DNA from: Cristatella mucedo
Lineage: Eukaryota > Bryozoa > Phylactolaemata > Cristatellidae
Assembly: GCA_009760855.2 (NCBI GenBank)
Contig: WPIO01000019.1
Coordinates: 3,357,501-3,421,500 of the forward strand
Reading direction: 5' to 3'
DNA length: 64,000 nucleotides
The notes under the pieces are model-generated. The model saw only the letters and a program-made list of their open reading frames with translations, searched no databases and was not told where the DNA came from. Below are positions 38,801-48,036 of the stretch, piece by piece (position 1 is the stretch's first letter; every line of letters begins with the position of its first letter). A program made the translations under genes and the position numbers.

Positions 38801-40640
38801 CCGTCTGCTTCAATCCCTTCGTCGGCAGAAAATCGGTCTTAAAAACTAGGTGCAGGCCTGTTACAGTGCACCGACTGTTGCTCATGAAGAGTACAAAAGC
38901 CTAGAATTGCCACCTGGACATTGTCAATGCAAAGACCCGATGGCACTGGCGATCTCATCTCCGGCAAATTGTCTACACGATATTGACTATCTGATGGGAG
39001 TGCATTTCAGATGTCACGGTCGCCGGACCTTAGATTGAGCCCTGATGTAACAGCTCAGTGAACAAACTATTTCCTTAATTCTTCATCGCCGACATGAGAA
39101 TCTGCTGCCCGCTAAGCACAGCTCTACTTGTAGCATTCATCTGCAACTTGGTTGCCATAACTCGAATCGCTCTGCTAGTTACCTTAGGGAAGTATGACTA
39201 ACAATTTTCTACTGAACGAGACCAATGTTAGTGGCTATCGCAGTATGTGTGCATGTCAACTACTTAGCAGGACCTGACGACCCAAGTCATAGCACTCAGA
39301 AAACAAGAATTACGTGCTGCTAGCCGTCTGGATTTGGTAGCAAATCAAGCCCGTGCACTTTTAATCCCGACAGCAAAAAGCATTCCTTCTCAGCAAATAC
39401 AACTAGCAAATTTACCGATCTTTGAATCTAATACGACTTGCTGAATCTTGGTACATTGTGGTACATGTTTGCAGCTTGTTGGGGTACATGCTTGTGATTT
39501 TAAAACCGACATTTACAGTGGACCTCTGTGCCTTGTAAATTTCACAACGGCCAGTAATAATGGATTAACGTGAATTTCAAACGTGAGTTCACCTATGTTT
39601 GCATACCACCGAATAGTTTGTTTGTGATCTCGGTTGGATAACCTTTGCTATGTCATCGAATCGATGTACAAATATTCTGCAAGTTTGGACAGAAGTCGTA
39701 CACCGTCGCAAAAAATATTCGCAGTATGCCGAAGCTGTAGTACTAAATTGCGTGTAGCATGTGAAAGAAAATATCAGCTGATAGCTCAAGAACAAACACG
39801 TATGCTGCATCCGGTTAGAGTGGCATCGTCCCACCACTTCTTTAGAGGGAGAGCATAAGGAATAGTCGAGGATCGACGTCACTAAGCACAATCATACATA
39901 CCAAGTGAACACGTGTTAGCTCTTGTTAGCTCTATTAAATAAATATTTTCACATGCTGCGTGCAATTCTAGCATGCAGTGCGTCGAAGCACATCTTCTCA
40001 TTACCAGAATGAACTAGCAGCCTCAGCAGCTGCTGCTGCCATACTGCAAATGACTTTTTTGCGACTTGAGTGTAGTAGATATCGGTAAATATGCTGCTTT
40101 CGGTTTACTTCCGGGTTAGCCATGGTTTGCTAATCGTGTTCTTAATACTTTCATTTTCCTCTGAAAGGAATACTAAACAATTATTAAATTGTTGGACTAA
40201 CCCTCTCAGTATTCTCTTGACATTACTCTTAACGTGTTCAAGCTTGTGTGTGACCCGATCGTGGGCACACGCACTGGCCTTAGGTTGCACTATCATGTTC
40301 TTATTCACACCTAAGCATCTCTGATTGCACAGGGGGTTCTAAATGAGTTATATGTCAGTGTGCATTCCAACGTGTGCCCACAAATTAACTGTTCCAAAAT
40401 GCTTTTCATGCAATGCAGCTTATCAAAAATTTGAAGGTTTGTGCACGGCTGGTGGTGACTACGTGGATACAGTTTGCTGGGTTTACATTGGCCTATGTCT
40501 GGATCTTGCTGACTGGAAAAAGCATCCCATTGTATATTATGGCTTTAATTCCTGTGTCGACCAAAATGGCAGGACTGCTCCATCCTCTTGTGTACGGCAG
40601 AACGCTGCATCAGAATCAAGCAGTTCGAAAGACCAAGTGA
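26773..40640 (+). CDS. RGR/retinochrome/peropsin-type opsin (retinal-binding seven-helix receptor), six exons
   Basis: Exons 26773-26839, 30144-30303, 31884-32011, 33580-33673, 38113-38278 and 40419-40640 join in phase to a 278-residue seven-helix protein. Opsin hallmarks are Lys254 in TM7 (the Schiff-base lysine, in ALIPVSTKM), Cys84 (TM3) and Cys160 (ECL2) for the disulfide, GW at 147-148, and EPAGYTCT in ECL2. In that loop Glu154 sits six residues before the Cys, the place of bovine Glu181. The usual TM3 counterion position is Tyr87. Length, short loops, and the K-x5-[NH]-x-x-x-Y spacing fit RGR-type opsins, which isomerise retinal and need not couple to G protein. Odd points: the DRY site reads AEY (108-110), NPxxY reads HPLVY (260-264), and TM6 has W221-I-Q-F in place of CWxPY. 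I infer a photoisomerase-like or non-signalling role in membranes; subgroup placement needs a tree. Confidence 0.92.
27868..27985 (+). mobile_element. LINE tail-only fragment
   Basis: TTGCATTTCCCATTGCAGCA, AGAGATTAAGTTCTCT, GGGCGCTTTATCAAGT and an ATT-repeat end. Confidence 0.8.
28135..29660 (-). mobile_element. CR1/L2-like LINE, 5'-truncated, in opsin intron 1
   Basis: On the minus strand, GSVLGPLLFTVYIHLLADVI and FHFYADD lie near 29510-29420, then RT-distal sequence, the 3' UTR and the tail ending at 28135. A foldback element interrupts it at about 28810-28992. Multiple frameshifts make it inactive. Confidence 0.88.
28810..28992. mobile_element. MITE-like foldback element inside a LINE
   Basis: About 180 bp with no coding capacity. 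Its two ends are imperfect inverted repeats of some 55 bp: ...GCACTTTCGGCTGTGAGC and GTGCCCATAGCAG, facing CTGCTATGGGCAC and ACATAGTCGAAAGTGC. GAGACG occurs on both flanks (28804-28809 and 28993-28998), and deleting the insert restores LINE sequence (GTCGAGACGGGATATCAC). The superfamily is unknown. Confidence 0.75.
30144..30303 (+). CDS. opsin exon 2
   Basis: 160 nt, entered in phase 1 after CTTTGCTTGCAG and left in phase 2 at CAGAA|GTATGT. It encodes the rest of TM1, intracellular loop 1 (GLPRKLKYLHQ) and TM2 (SLAVANLILVAVFLFG). Confidence 0.9.
30752..30842 (+). mobile_element. LINE tail-only fragment in opsin intron 2
   Basis: ATGCAGCAAATGTAGAGC, AGAGATTGAGTTCTCT, CGCTTTATCAAGTGCG and a short ATT-rich end. 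Confidence 0.75.
30962..31075 (+). mobile_element. tRNA-derived SINE, family B, in opsin intron 2
   Basis: TTTGGCCCAGCAGTAAGATG head, GTCGTGGGCTCGAGCCATGT B-box region and GGCATATATAAACC. The tail has decayed to TTTTAAGTTCCCCTAGG. Confidence 0.7.
31884..32011 (+). CDS. opsin exon 3
   Basis: 128 nt, acceptor GTTATTGCAG and donor CTCG|GTAAGT, phases 2 to 1. It encodes WYFGNFWC (ECL1 and the disulfide Cys84) and TM3 down to YAEYTRAFNPKL, where the DRY arginine is missing. Confidence 0.92.
32012..33579. other. opsin intron 3
   Basis: Contains a mixed GT/GC alternating run at about 32494-32560 and a short tandem duplication of TCTGCTCTAGCTGAAATGG at about 32874-32918. No coding signal. Confidence 0.6.
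33580..33673 (+). CDS. opsin exon 4
   Basis: 94 nt, acceptor CCCTCTTTGTAG and donor GCCGA|GTATGT, phases 1 to 2. It encodes intracellular loop 2 and TM4 (LALAWTNALFWGLAAIGGWA), ending at the conserved GW. Confidence 0.9.
34440..35230 (-). mobile_element. Tc1/mariner-type transposase relic
   Basis: On the minus strand one frame reads VWTDESKLGIFNPGRRGFV near 34780-34720, then TVKFSHG and VMAWDRC with stops between. This is the DDE-region pattern W-S/T-DESKF, ..TVKHGGGSVMVWGC of Tc1-like transposases. The upstream part is badly decayed. Inactive; the ends were not defined. Confidence 0.7.
36010..36058. repeat. (GT)n microsatellite
   Basis: GT dinucleotide run with a GCGCGC interruption, in opsin intron 4. 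Confidence 0.92.
36360..36530 (-). mobile_element. tRNA-derived SINE, family A
   Basis: Minus-strand head GCCGTGACAGCCCAGGGGGT (worn A box) and GTGGGTTCGAATCCTGCAG (B box). The end has GGCTCTTCTTTCTGCTGCTA and GAGGCTGTTAAATCAGC. Well preserved. Confidence 0.85.
36545..36870 (-). mobile_element. LINE ORF2 C terminus, in opsin intron 4
   Basis: Minus-strand frames read IRSLHSLAPAYLSDLL, LKSFEDRPFSSYAPKAWNSL and LKTHLFMTAFSGSM followed by the stop. This is the best preserved copy of the ORF2 end in the window. The typical tail is absent. Confidence 0.88.
38113..38278 (+). CDS. opsin exon 5
   Basis: 166 nt, acceptor CTTTCTTTTTAG and donor GCT|GTGAGT, phases 2 to 0. It encodes ECL2 with EPAGYTCTVLW, then TM5 (NGLTFVGFGGPIAISTYIA) and the start of a short third intracellular loop. 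Confidence 0.92.
38515..38595 (+). mobile_element. LINE tail-only fragment in opsin intron 5
   Basis: CGCAAATGTAAAGCGCCTAG, GAGATGAGTTCTCTGAGGGC and an ATT-repeat end: the minimal tail with no 3' UTR attached. Confidence 0.82.
38596..40418. other. rest of opsin intron 5, nothing recognised
   Basis: Unique-looking AT-moderate sequence with only short open frames. Confidence 0.45.
40419..40640 (+). CDS. opsin exon 6
   Basis: 222 nt from acceptor CATGCAATGCAG to TGA 40638-40640. It encodes TM6 (ARLVVTTWIQFAGFTLAYVW) and TM7 with Lys254 and HPLVY, then a short basic tail ending VRKTK. The stop TGA sits inside a perfect donor sequence (AA|GTGAGT at 40637), so a spliced form could bypass it. Confidence 0.9.
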   Translation, partial: LIKNLKVCARLVVTTWIQFAGFTLAYVWILLTGKSIPLYIMALIPVSTKMAGLLHPLVYGRTLHQNQAVRKTK

Positions 40641-40791
40641 GTAAAGAAGCACTTGATGATTTCACTTGTCTCATGGAACATTATACGGGCTCGATAGAAT
40701 TCTGGGTTTCTCACGTAGCTCTCTAATGCTATTGGTGGTGCATACCGGACGTCACAGCAGTGCAAGCGCTGGGCATCTGCATTCCTTGATC

Positions 40792-40797
40792 AATAAA
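40792..40797 (+). terminator. candidate polyadenylation signal of the opsin gene
   Basis: AATAAA occurs 151 bp after the opsin stop. It supports exon 6 being terminal; no experimental support is available. Confidence 0.5.
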
Positions 40798-41371
40798 ATT
40801 AGAAAAAATGGCTTCAGCATGTATTCATTAAAGTTTCAACAGCAAAACTCAAGTAGATCGCGAGACATACCATACACTCGCAATCAGCCAAGGGTGCAGT
40901 GGTACGAATGACTTTTCAATTAACAAAACACTCCACAGAAAAGCTAATGCAATGAAGATCGGCAATACCAGAGCAGCGAGTGCTAAACGCACATGCTTAT
41001 CCCAGTGCTTGCAACAGCACCAAGAGCACCAAGAGAAGAAACGCGATACAGTAATTAATAATATTCTTTGCTATGAGGCTGCATGACTTGAGCTGGTACC
41101 AATGATCACTGAGCGCACACTAAGGACACAAAATAAATGCCAGCTTTAAGGAAAGCGCCCGTTTCACGTGCCAAGAGTCTGCTGAACTTTTTTTCTGTAG
41201 ATGCCGATTTCTATGGCCCTTCAGCATCGCTTGCCATGCAATATGTGCCAAGTATCATTACATCTCGTGGCATCAGGCTATGCTATGACAGGCATGAGTC
41301 CGAGCTCATGTGTGGGCTGTGACTCCTAGCAGCCAAGGTAAAGGCACAGACCTGCATACCTTGCCGACCTG

Positions 41372-41775
41372 TTAGCCATCGGTGAACAGCAGATCCTCGT
41401 CGTGGTCATCGTTGAGTAGGTCAGGCACGTTGCCATCCAGGTCAACACCTTGGGCCTTTAATGCTTCACGTCTCTTGTCGTCCTTGTCACGGGCCAGCTT
41501 CTTTTTTTGCTGGATCTTCTTCAGCCGAAAGAATTCTTCCCTCTCCCTTTCGTCAAGCTCGGAAGTAATGTATGACAGCGTACGCTCAATCCTTGGGATG
41601 ATGACGTGCTCGATTGCGTTGACTCGGCGGTTTGTTATTTTAATAACCTCATCCAGTGTAATGAACGATGTCTGCAGTGAAGCCAGGCGCACAAGTAGTT
41701 CTATGGCCCTCACAAAGTTCTTCTTAAGCCTATCTATCTGTTGTCCACCACGTGAGAGGCCTGTCAGCTCATAGC
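41372..41775 (-). CDS. ATP6V1D: V-ATPase subunit D exon 2
   Basis: 404 nt from acceptor TTTTACATAG to the stop. It completes Ser (A|GC) across the junction and encodes the C-terminal helix of the shaft and the acidic tail. Confidence 0.96.
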
Positions 41776-44312
41776 CTATGTAAAAGAGAAGCTGTAAGTC
41801 ACATATGCATTACAAAACAATAGAAGAGCTGGAATGATACAGCACATGCAGAAGTGATCTAGCCAGATAAGAAAAACAGATGGTTGCTCTTCAGCATCAA
41901 ATGTCAGCACGGAGCTTAGTCGCTAAGAGCATTCGGCAAAAGATGTATGGGCACATTTGAGAACATAGCAGAGCAATCTCTAGTAGTACAACACTCAAAG
42001 CCTAATCGATTTGTTGGTGTGCAATTAGTAGCAAACTCCTTTATTTAAAGCAAAAACAGCCGTGGGAAACACAGCTCGATAAGGAGTGCAGCCAGAAAGG
42101 AGAAAATAATACGCTTGTTATAGCACCCTCAGACTACTCAAAATCTCTTTTAGGCACTTTACATTTGCTGCAGGTATCAATCAACTCACTGGAAAAGTAG
42201 GTTGTCAGAATCGACCATTGGATGTAAGAGTAGTTACATAAAATTTTCGGAACGAATTCTAAAGTTTAACTACTCGGCCTTTCTTAATGACGGCCTACAA
42301 CAGCTTAATAATAATAATACACTTGATACAGCGCCCCAGAGAACTCAAGATCTCTTTCTAGGCGCTTTACATTTGCTGCAAAGGAAACAGGATCGAACGG
42401 TGAGTGGTATCATGTTTGATAAACAAAAATAACGTGGTTAGGGGTGACACGGACAGGGTCAGCATGCAAGTGTGGTTAGTGGCAGCATGCAACAGTGTCA
42501 GCACGCATAAGCTTAACTGCTGAGGCATGATGGTAAAACTTGGTAGCCCAAACAAGTTAATGAGCAGTATGGCATACAAAAATACAGCATAGCACATGGA
42601 GGTAGGAAGCAACTGCTATTAGGAATAAATAGGATTAAACGTCAAGTTAGGGTATGTTGTGCCACCAGTTTGCAGTGAATTGTCTTTGGGGGCATACAAG
42701 TGAAGGCACTGTCTCCAAAGGATTTACAGTTAATTAGAGAAGAGGTACAGCTAATCAAATTGAGTAAGATGATTAGGTGGTACAATTCGAGAACCTTGGT
42801 CCTTATAAAAAATAATTCCTTTGTCTAGTGCCCTAACAAGATAATCTGTACTCAAGCACTTCACATATGCCATGGACCTCGAGCCCGAAACCTCTTGTAT
42901 CATCAAATGCATTAACCCTGACCTTAAGCCCTTAACTACTGGGCTAAACCAACACGTATGATGATTCATAGAGCACCACTGCAGTTCTTTAATAAGTGGT
43001 TTAATGTGTGATCAACGGCAATGCTAACGGTACACAAGGCTTACTGCAGTTTTGCACCAGCTGTAAGCTTATTATTGGACTGGCAGGAGGACCTGCAAGT
43101 AGTGAGTTACAGAAATCTCGACCGGGTGTCACACATATAGGGACCAGCTTGACTGTGGTATCTTTTTTTAAGGACCAATATTTTTACATTAGTCAAAAGC
43201 TGAAATTACGCAGATTTGACTGTGGAGCCGATGTGGTTATCTGGTGAGGTGAAAGGTCAAATTTGAGGACGCCAAGATTGCATGCAGATGCTACAGGAGA
43301 TTTGCTGGCCTAGCCTTTTTGAGGATGAGGCTTTGCAGTTTCTGAGTAACAACAGGGGTAACCATAAAAAGCTGTAGCACATACAATCAATACAAACATT
43401 TATTTCGTAATATGCTATACAAAGTAGTTTTGTGTCCCCAGACTAATCCCAACCGAGGACAGATTCCGGACACAGACACAGAGCGAGATATGTAGATATA
43501 TTTACACTAAAAAAAAGTCCAGGGTATCGTTACTGGTTATTATGCATCATCATCTGCAGCAGTACTCAGAGCGCGGCAGCAGACCGAAGCCAAACGAAGC
43601 AACATATGGGTCTACAGGATTAACAGTCTGACACGCTGGCGCTAAGAAAATCGTGCCACCACTCCTGCTACTATCAGTGGTAAAGCGATCGCAGGCGCAG
43701 CTCTCTGGGGGCGGGGTGCTCACGAAGAAGAGACGACCGGAAAACTGCTAGCAATCAGATCTCAATCCTGGATGGTCAGCACGGTTCCCGTCGTTACCGG
43801 AGCGGTTAGCAGCACAGGAAGAATGCGACAACTGGGGGAGGGGAGGCACAATAGCGGGAGGTCGGCGAAGCCTAGCGCCTCAATGAGCGGCTAAAAACCC
43901 GAAGTCCATACTCCCGACGAGCTGCACAGTAATCAAAAGCGTGCGCAAAGAGCTTCTTACTGTCAGTGCCGTCCTGATACTCTTCGAACACGGGGAGCGA
44001 AACTCCAGCAACGTTGTCCTTCTTAAACTTAACCTTCATTTGCGCCTTACTCACGTTCTGAATGACCGTGTGGTTGAGGTCACCTGCCGCGAACTTGGCT
44101 TCAGCTAAGGAGAACGTCGCTTCTCTCATCACCTCACCCATCAGCACTTTGGTGTCGATTATTTTCTTCAGCACCTGCCTGAATCGGATGGTTAGCGCGT
44201 CGGACTTCTTCTTCAGAAGACTGTGGCCCTTCTGCGCGCCTTTCAGTCGACCTTTCATAATCTGCAGCGCCATTCGAGACGGAAATATATTCAGCCTATC
44301 TTTTCCTGACAT
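41372..44312 (-). CDS. ATP6V1D: V-type proton ATPase subunit D (V1 sector central stalk), two exons, complete
   Basis: Exon 1 (44312-43961) and exon 2 (41775-41372) join in phase 1 to encode 251 residues, matching the family's usual 245-260. Subunit D is the long coiled-coil shaft of the V1 rotor: it turns inside the A3B3 hexamer and links ATP hydrolysis to proton pumping across endomembranes or plasma membrane. Visible family blocks are the start [63 protein letters not shown], the junction block [13 protein letters not shown], and [19 protein letters not shown]. The acidic end is [12 protein letters not shown] 44312 is chosen as the family start; a GTG nine bases upstream is in frame but not expected to initiate. 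The gene is intact. It lies tail-to-tail with the opsin, and its 2.2-kb intron holds LINE and SINE copies. Confidence 0.97.
42110..42178 (-). mobile_element. LINE tail-only fragment in V-ATPase D intron
   Basis: Reverse-complement tail: TATAGCACCCTCAGACTACT, CAAAATCTCTTTTAGGCACT and TTACATTTGCTGCA. The ATT repeat is nearly lost. Confidence 0.7.
42305..43380 (-). mobile_element. LINE 3' half in V-ATPase D intron, with nested SINE
   Basis: The ATT-repeat end and tail are at 42305-42385, 3' UTR words (GTCAGCATGCAAGTGTGGTT) follow, and then strongly decayed ORF2 up to about 43380 (words GTGGAGCCGATGTGGTTATC). A SINE-B lies inside it at 42795-42962. Confidence 0.8.
42795..42962 (-). mobile_element. 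tRNA-derived SINE, family B
   Basis: The minus-strand head GGTTTAGCCCAGTAGTTAAG starts near 42952. A GGTTTCGGGCTCGAGGTCC B-box region follows, then a tail with AGTGCTTGAGTACAGATTAT and TTAGGGCACTAGACAAAGG. It shows the LINE-like tail typical of family B. Confidence 0.75.
43961..44312 (-). CDS. ATP6V1D: V-ATPase subunit D exon 1
   Basis: 352 nt from ATG 44312 to the donor GACA|GTAAGA at 43960. It encodes the N-terminal helix of the shaft and the central globular part. Confidence 0.96.
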
Positions 44313-45295
44313 TCTCGCCACGGGTCCACGAGCTTCAGATACTGAGAGTCACGACGAGTGCCAGCACAGAAACCGGACGCCAGCTGCAGTACAGCCCACC
44401 GCGGGACATCCGTCATATGACAGCAAAGTCTGCCTGTGCGGTTCTCAGCCCCTCCTGGGAGTAGGAACAGACGAGCCAATAAACTTAATTATTTTTAAAT
44501 ATATCAAAAGGCTTTGGTGAGACTTAAATCGGACATTAACAGTACGATAAAGAGAGTCGATGTAAGCACTAGTGTATAGAAGCCGGAAACTGTACCGCCG
44601 CAATGTGAAACGCCAATGGCCCTCGATTCCCTAACGTGGGTACTATATACAGCTTTAGATATATTGTTACGAGCGCACTGCAGTGGCTCTTGGAACTAAA
44701 GTCTTTTGCCAGAAGTGCAGCGCACGTAATGGTTGCAAGTTCTTGCGGATGCGTGCCAAATACTAATAGAGCTGACGCCTCGAAGCGCGGCTACAGTGAG
44801 TCGTAGCGGCTGCGCCGATACAAGCAAGTATGCCGATGGTAGTAGAGCATGACAGCAGTAAAGAGAGTCCACACCTTAATACTAAAATTATATATACATG
44901 ACATGGATCGGTTTATTGCCTAGCCACACCGAGGTGCGGGCTTACAGCACTATTCGGAACGTACAACTCACTCGCTCGAAGCCCTAAAGTACCAAGTGAC
45001 AAACCCTGAATTGAAATGAGCCTTTTATCTTAGACTACGAAATATCTGGTATCTAACGGTTGTTATCAAGGGAGCACTAAAACCCCAAGCATTTCTTAAT
45101 CTGACCAATCAAGCACACTGAAATGTTACAAACACACCCACAAAGTTAATAACGACGTCGTTTGTTCATACAGCAATGTCAGATCTGCTAGGGGCATAGC
45201 GCTGATAGCAGGCTGTTCAAAATTATCGCCAGCGTATGCTTATATTCACGCTAAATAAACATTTTTTACTTATCTTTTTCACTTGGAGTTTCTCT

Positions 45296-45450
45296 TTAAT
45301 CCCTAAAAGCTTAATCCTAAGACCTAAACTCTAAACCCAAAAATTCAAACCTAAAACACCACAAAATCTAACCAGCAAACCGTAAGCTATAAATCCCAAG
45401 ACATACAACCATTAAAAATTAAACCCAAAATCCTAAACCCTGAGCTAAAA
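45296..45450. repeat. degenerate CCTAAA telomere-like array
   Basis: Words such as CCTAAAAG, CCTAAACTCTAAACCC, CCTAAAACACC and ATCCTAAACCCT recur on the plus strand in a C/A/T-only context for about 150 bp. It is an irregular version of CCCTAA/CCCTAAA repeats. Confidence 0.55.
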
Positions 45451-45481
45451 AGAAAAATAAAAACGTGTTTATTTAACGTAA

Positions 45482-45483
<2 letters not shown>

Positions 45484-45510
<27 letters not shown>
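45484..45510. repeat. (TA)n microsatellite
   Basis: Thirteen or so TA units. Confidence 0.92.
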
Positions 45511-45515
<5 letters not shown>

Positions 45516-46054
45516 GCTGGCGACCATGTTGAGCAGCCTGCTATGAACACGGTACCCACAGCAGATCTTTCACGGCTGTATGAACAAACGATGCCGTATT
45601 AGCCAGTTATGCTCTAGGCATTAAGAAGACAATTCATTTGTGCTCTTGCTTCGCCCGATAATCGTTGTAGGCCTGTTGCGAGACGAAAGCGATGAACTAT
45701 TTAATACACAAGCTGCATTGTGCGCTCCCAATAAGCTGGCGCGTGTCTCGTTAGTTTGGCCCGCGTCCATTCGCTTCTAAAGCGAGTTCTCAAACAGACT
45801 TCAGCGTTTTGATATCAGAGGGAGGAGGCACATACGCGCCTCCGAGAAGTGGAATTCCGTGGGCGTCAGCCAACTGGGGCGAGGCGGCTACGTGCGTCAG
45901 AGCCAGCGCGTTCCAGCGGTCCAGCGGTTGCAACAGACCATGGCTGGATGCCTGTAGCCCTCCGAAGCAATTGAATAGACTGTTCTACATCGCGGTTTGC
46001 TACATTTGCTACAAGTCGCTAGCCACGAGCCCAAGGTTAGGGCCTCATCCGTAT

Positions 46055-46222
46055 TCGCGATGGCGCACTAGTTAAAGCGGTTGCTCTTCACGAGCTCGCT
46101 TCCGATGCCGTGGGATCGAATCCTGCGGTGGGCGATCCTTTAGCGCTGTTGCGAGCGGTGGGGATAGCCTTTAAGGCTCTTTTGTCGCTATAGAAAAGGG
46201 GCTGTTAAATCAGTTAGTATTT
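46055..46222 (+). mobile_element. tRNA-derived SINE, family A
   Basis: GGCGCACTAGTTAAAGCGGT head, GGGATCGAATCCTGCGGTGG B-box region, GGCTCTTTTGTCGCTATAG and GGGGCTGTTAAATCAG end. Confidence 0.87.
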
Positions 46223-46450
46223 TGTATATCAATATACTAAAATATAAAATATTTTAGTATATTTATGATATAAATATTATTTATAATTATATCAGTATAC
46301 TAAAATAAAAATATTTTTAAAATATCATACTAAAATATAAAATATTTTTATACTAACATAAAATATTTTATAAAATAAATAATATTTTATTTATAACTAT
46401 CAGCATTGTAAAATATAATAAAATTTATTTTTAGTATATCTTTTTTTTAT
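46223..46450. repeat. AT-rich ACTAAAATATAAAATATTTT repeat
   Basis: Imperfect palindromic units of ACTAAAATATAAAATATTTT follow directly on the 3' end of the SINE-A, consistent with an expanded SINE tail. Confidence 0.8.
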
Positions 46451-47809
46451 TCGTCACTCGTCGGCGCTAACTTGCACCGTTGTTACGAGCGTGCGTCTAC
46501 GGCCTAAGGACTTATTAGTGCATAAGCCGCTATACGGCGTTGGTAACAATACACAAGTTACAGTATCTATGAGTATCTATTTCAACCATCAAGGTACTTA
46601 GTATACCGTTGTATGATGCACTTCGGAATGACTGCCCACTGGCGAACCTCGTCGTAAGCCAGCGAGTCGTTGCGACGCGGCTACGGCTGCAGCTCGTGCC
46701 AGTTCCGCGGCTCTATAACCTCCATGGCAACGATAGAATGTACGTCATATATTGGCAGGCCACGACGTACCGCAGCACGCTAGTGCCAGCCAGTAAGCGA
46801 CCGGTCTTTACTAGCCGTTCTAGCAGACTGACCGCTGTAACGCAGCCACTGGACCAGCAGCGTGACTGCTCAGACGCCGCCACGTCTTGATCGTTTCTAT
46901 TCTGGGAGGTATAGCGGCTCTGAACGATGGTGAAATGTCTTTGTATGTGACAACAATTACAAAACAATCAAGTGGTCTGACTCGGCCATTTGCGACTCCT
47001 TGCTATTTACGGTATGTTTATAGGTTAGCATCGCATTTAAGTACAGTCGTTATACATTTTATTAACTCCATTTCGTATTTTTGATTTCACGACATTTCGA
47101 TCTCTGCCAGGGCCAGGGATTAACCGCCCAATACAATTCTGCAATTTAAAAAACTTTGCGATAGTTAGTTCGCTTTGAATATTAATAACTATCTCGCATT
47201 CAATGGTAGCTTCCCACTGCTTGCTGAAGTTGATGAGATTTTTAATTTGCCTTTACAGGCCCACTCAGTAAGAAGTCAACAACACCAGATCCGCGTACAC
47301 GTCCCCTGCGGTTAGCGGCCAACCAAGTTCTACTTGGCGAGCCACAAGTCCTAAAATAGTCTAGGCTAACCTTAAGTGGGGGTCACCCTCGGGGGGGGGG
47401 GGACCGTACAAAAATAGTTCCTCTGCGGTCGACGTCACACGGAAATAAGAGGTGCCGCTGTATGTTTTTTGGTAGGGGCACTGCCTAAATTGGGCTGGAC
47501 GAGAGATGTCTAGGGAGGGTGGCTGCTGCTGGGGCAACGCTGGCCGGCAGACGCTACATTCTTACAGAGGCAGTGTCAACGAAAAAGATATGCAGCAGTA
47601 CATGTCAGATCGGTTACTAAGGATTTTTCTAGACAACTCACAAAGCATTCGCACAATATCACTGCTACCATTCATAGCAAAGGCACTCGGAACGAGTTGC
47701 GGCAGACCGGCAAAATACTTACGTTAAAAAATCAAACTTTTCGCATAAATAAATTTCAGCCAGCGATTAAAAGTAATCTTTCCACTGAAAAATTACTAAT
47801 CGTGTATAC

Positions 47810-47967
47810 GTGCGTGGGTGTGTGTGCGTGTGCGTATACATGTGCATGTTCATGTGTGTTCATGGGCACCTGTGCATGTGTGTGCCGTGTGTATTTGTGT
47901 GTGTGAGTGTGCGTGCGTGGGTGCATGTGTGTGTTCATGTGTGTGTGTGCGCGCGCGTGCGCGCGTG

Positions 47968-48008
<41 letters not shown>

Positions 48009-48036
48009 ACGCGTGGTGTGTGTGCGTGTGTGTGTT
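47810..48036. repeat. (GT)n-rich tract
   Basis: GT/GC-alternating DNA with a pure GT core at about 47975-48007. Potential Z-DNA. Confidence 0.93.

Larger units (their letters stand above)
45990..46550. repeat. unclassified dispersed repeat, copy 4, split by SINE-A and AT-rich DNA
   Basis: CTACAAGTCGCTAGCCACGA at about 46010 and GTCGGCGCTAAC, GTTACGAGCGTGCG at about 46460-46495 match the two halves of the 2990 and 13960 copies. They are separated by a SINE-A (46055-46222) and an AT-rich expansion. Confidence 0.5.

Noticed and set aside
44313-44321. Three-residue extension of V-ATPase D
   Set aside because: Would start at GTG; the family starts at the SGKDR-type Met.
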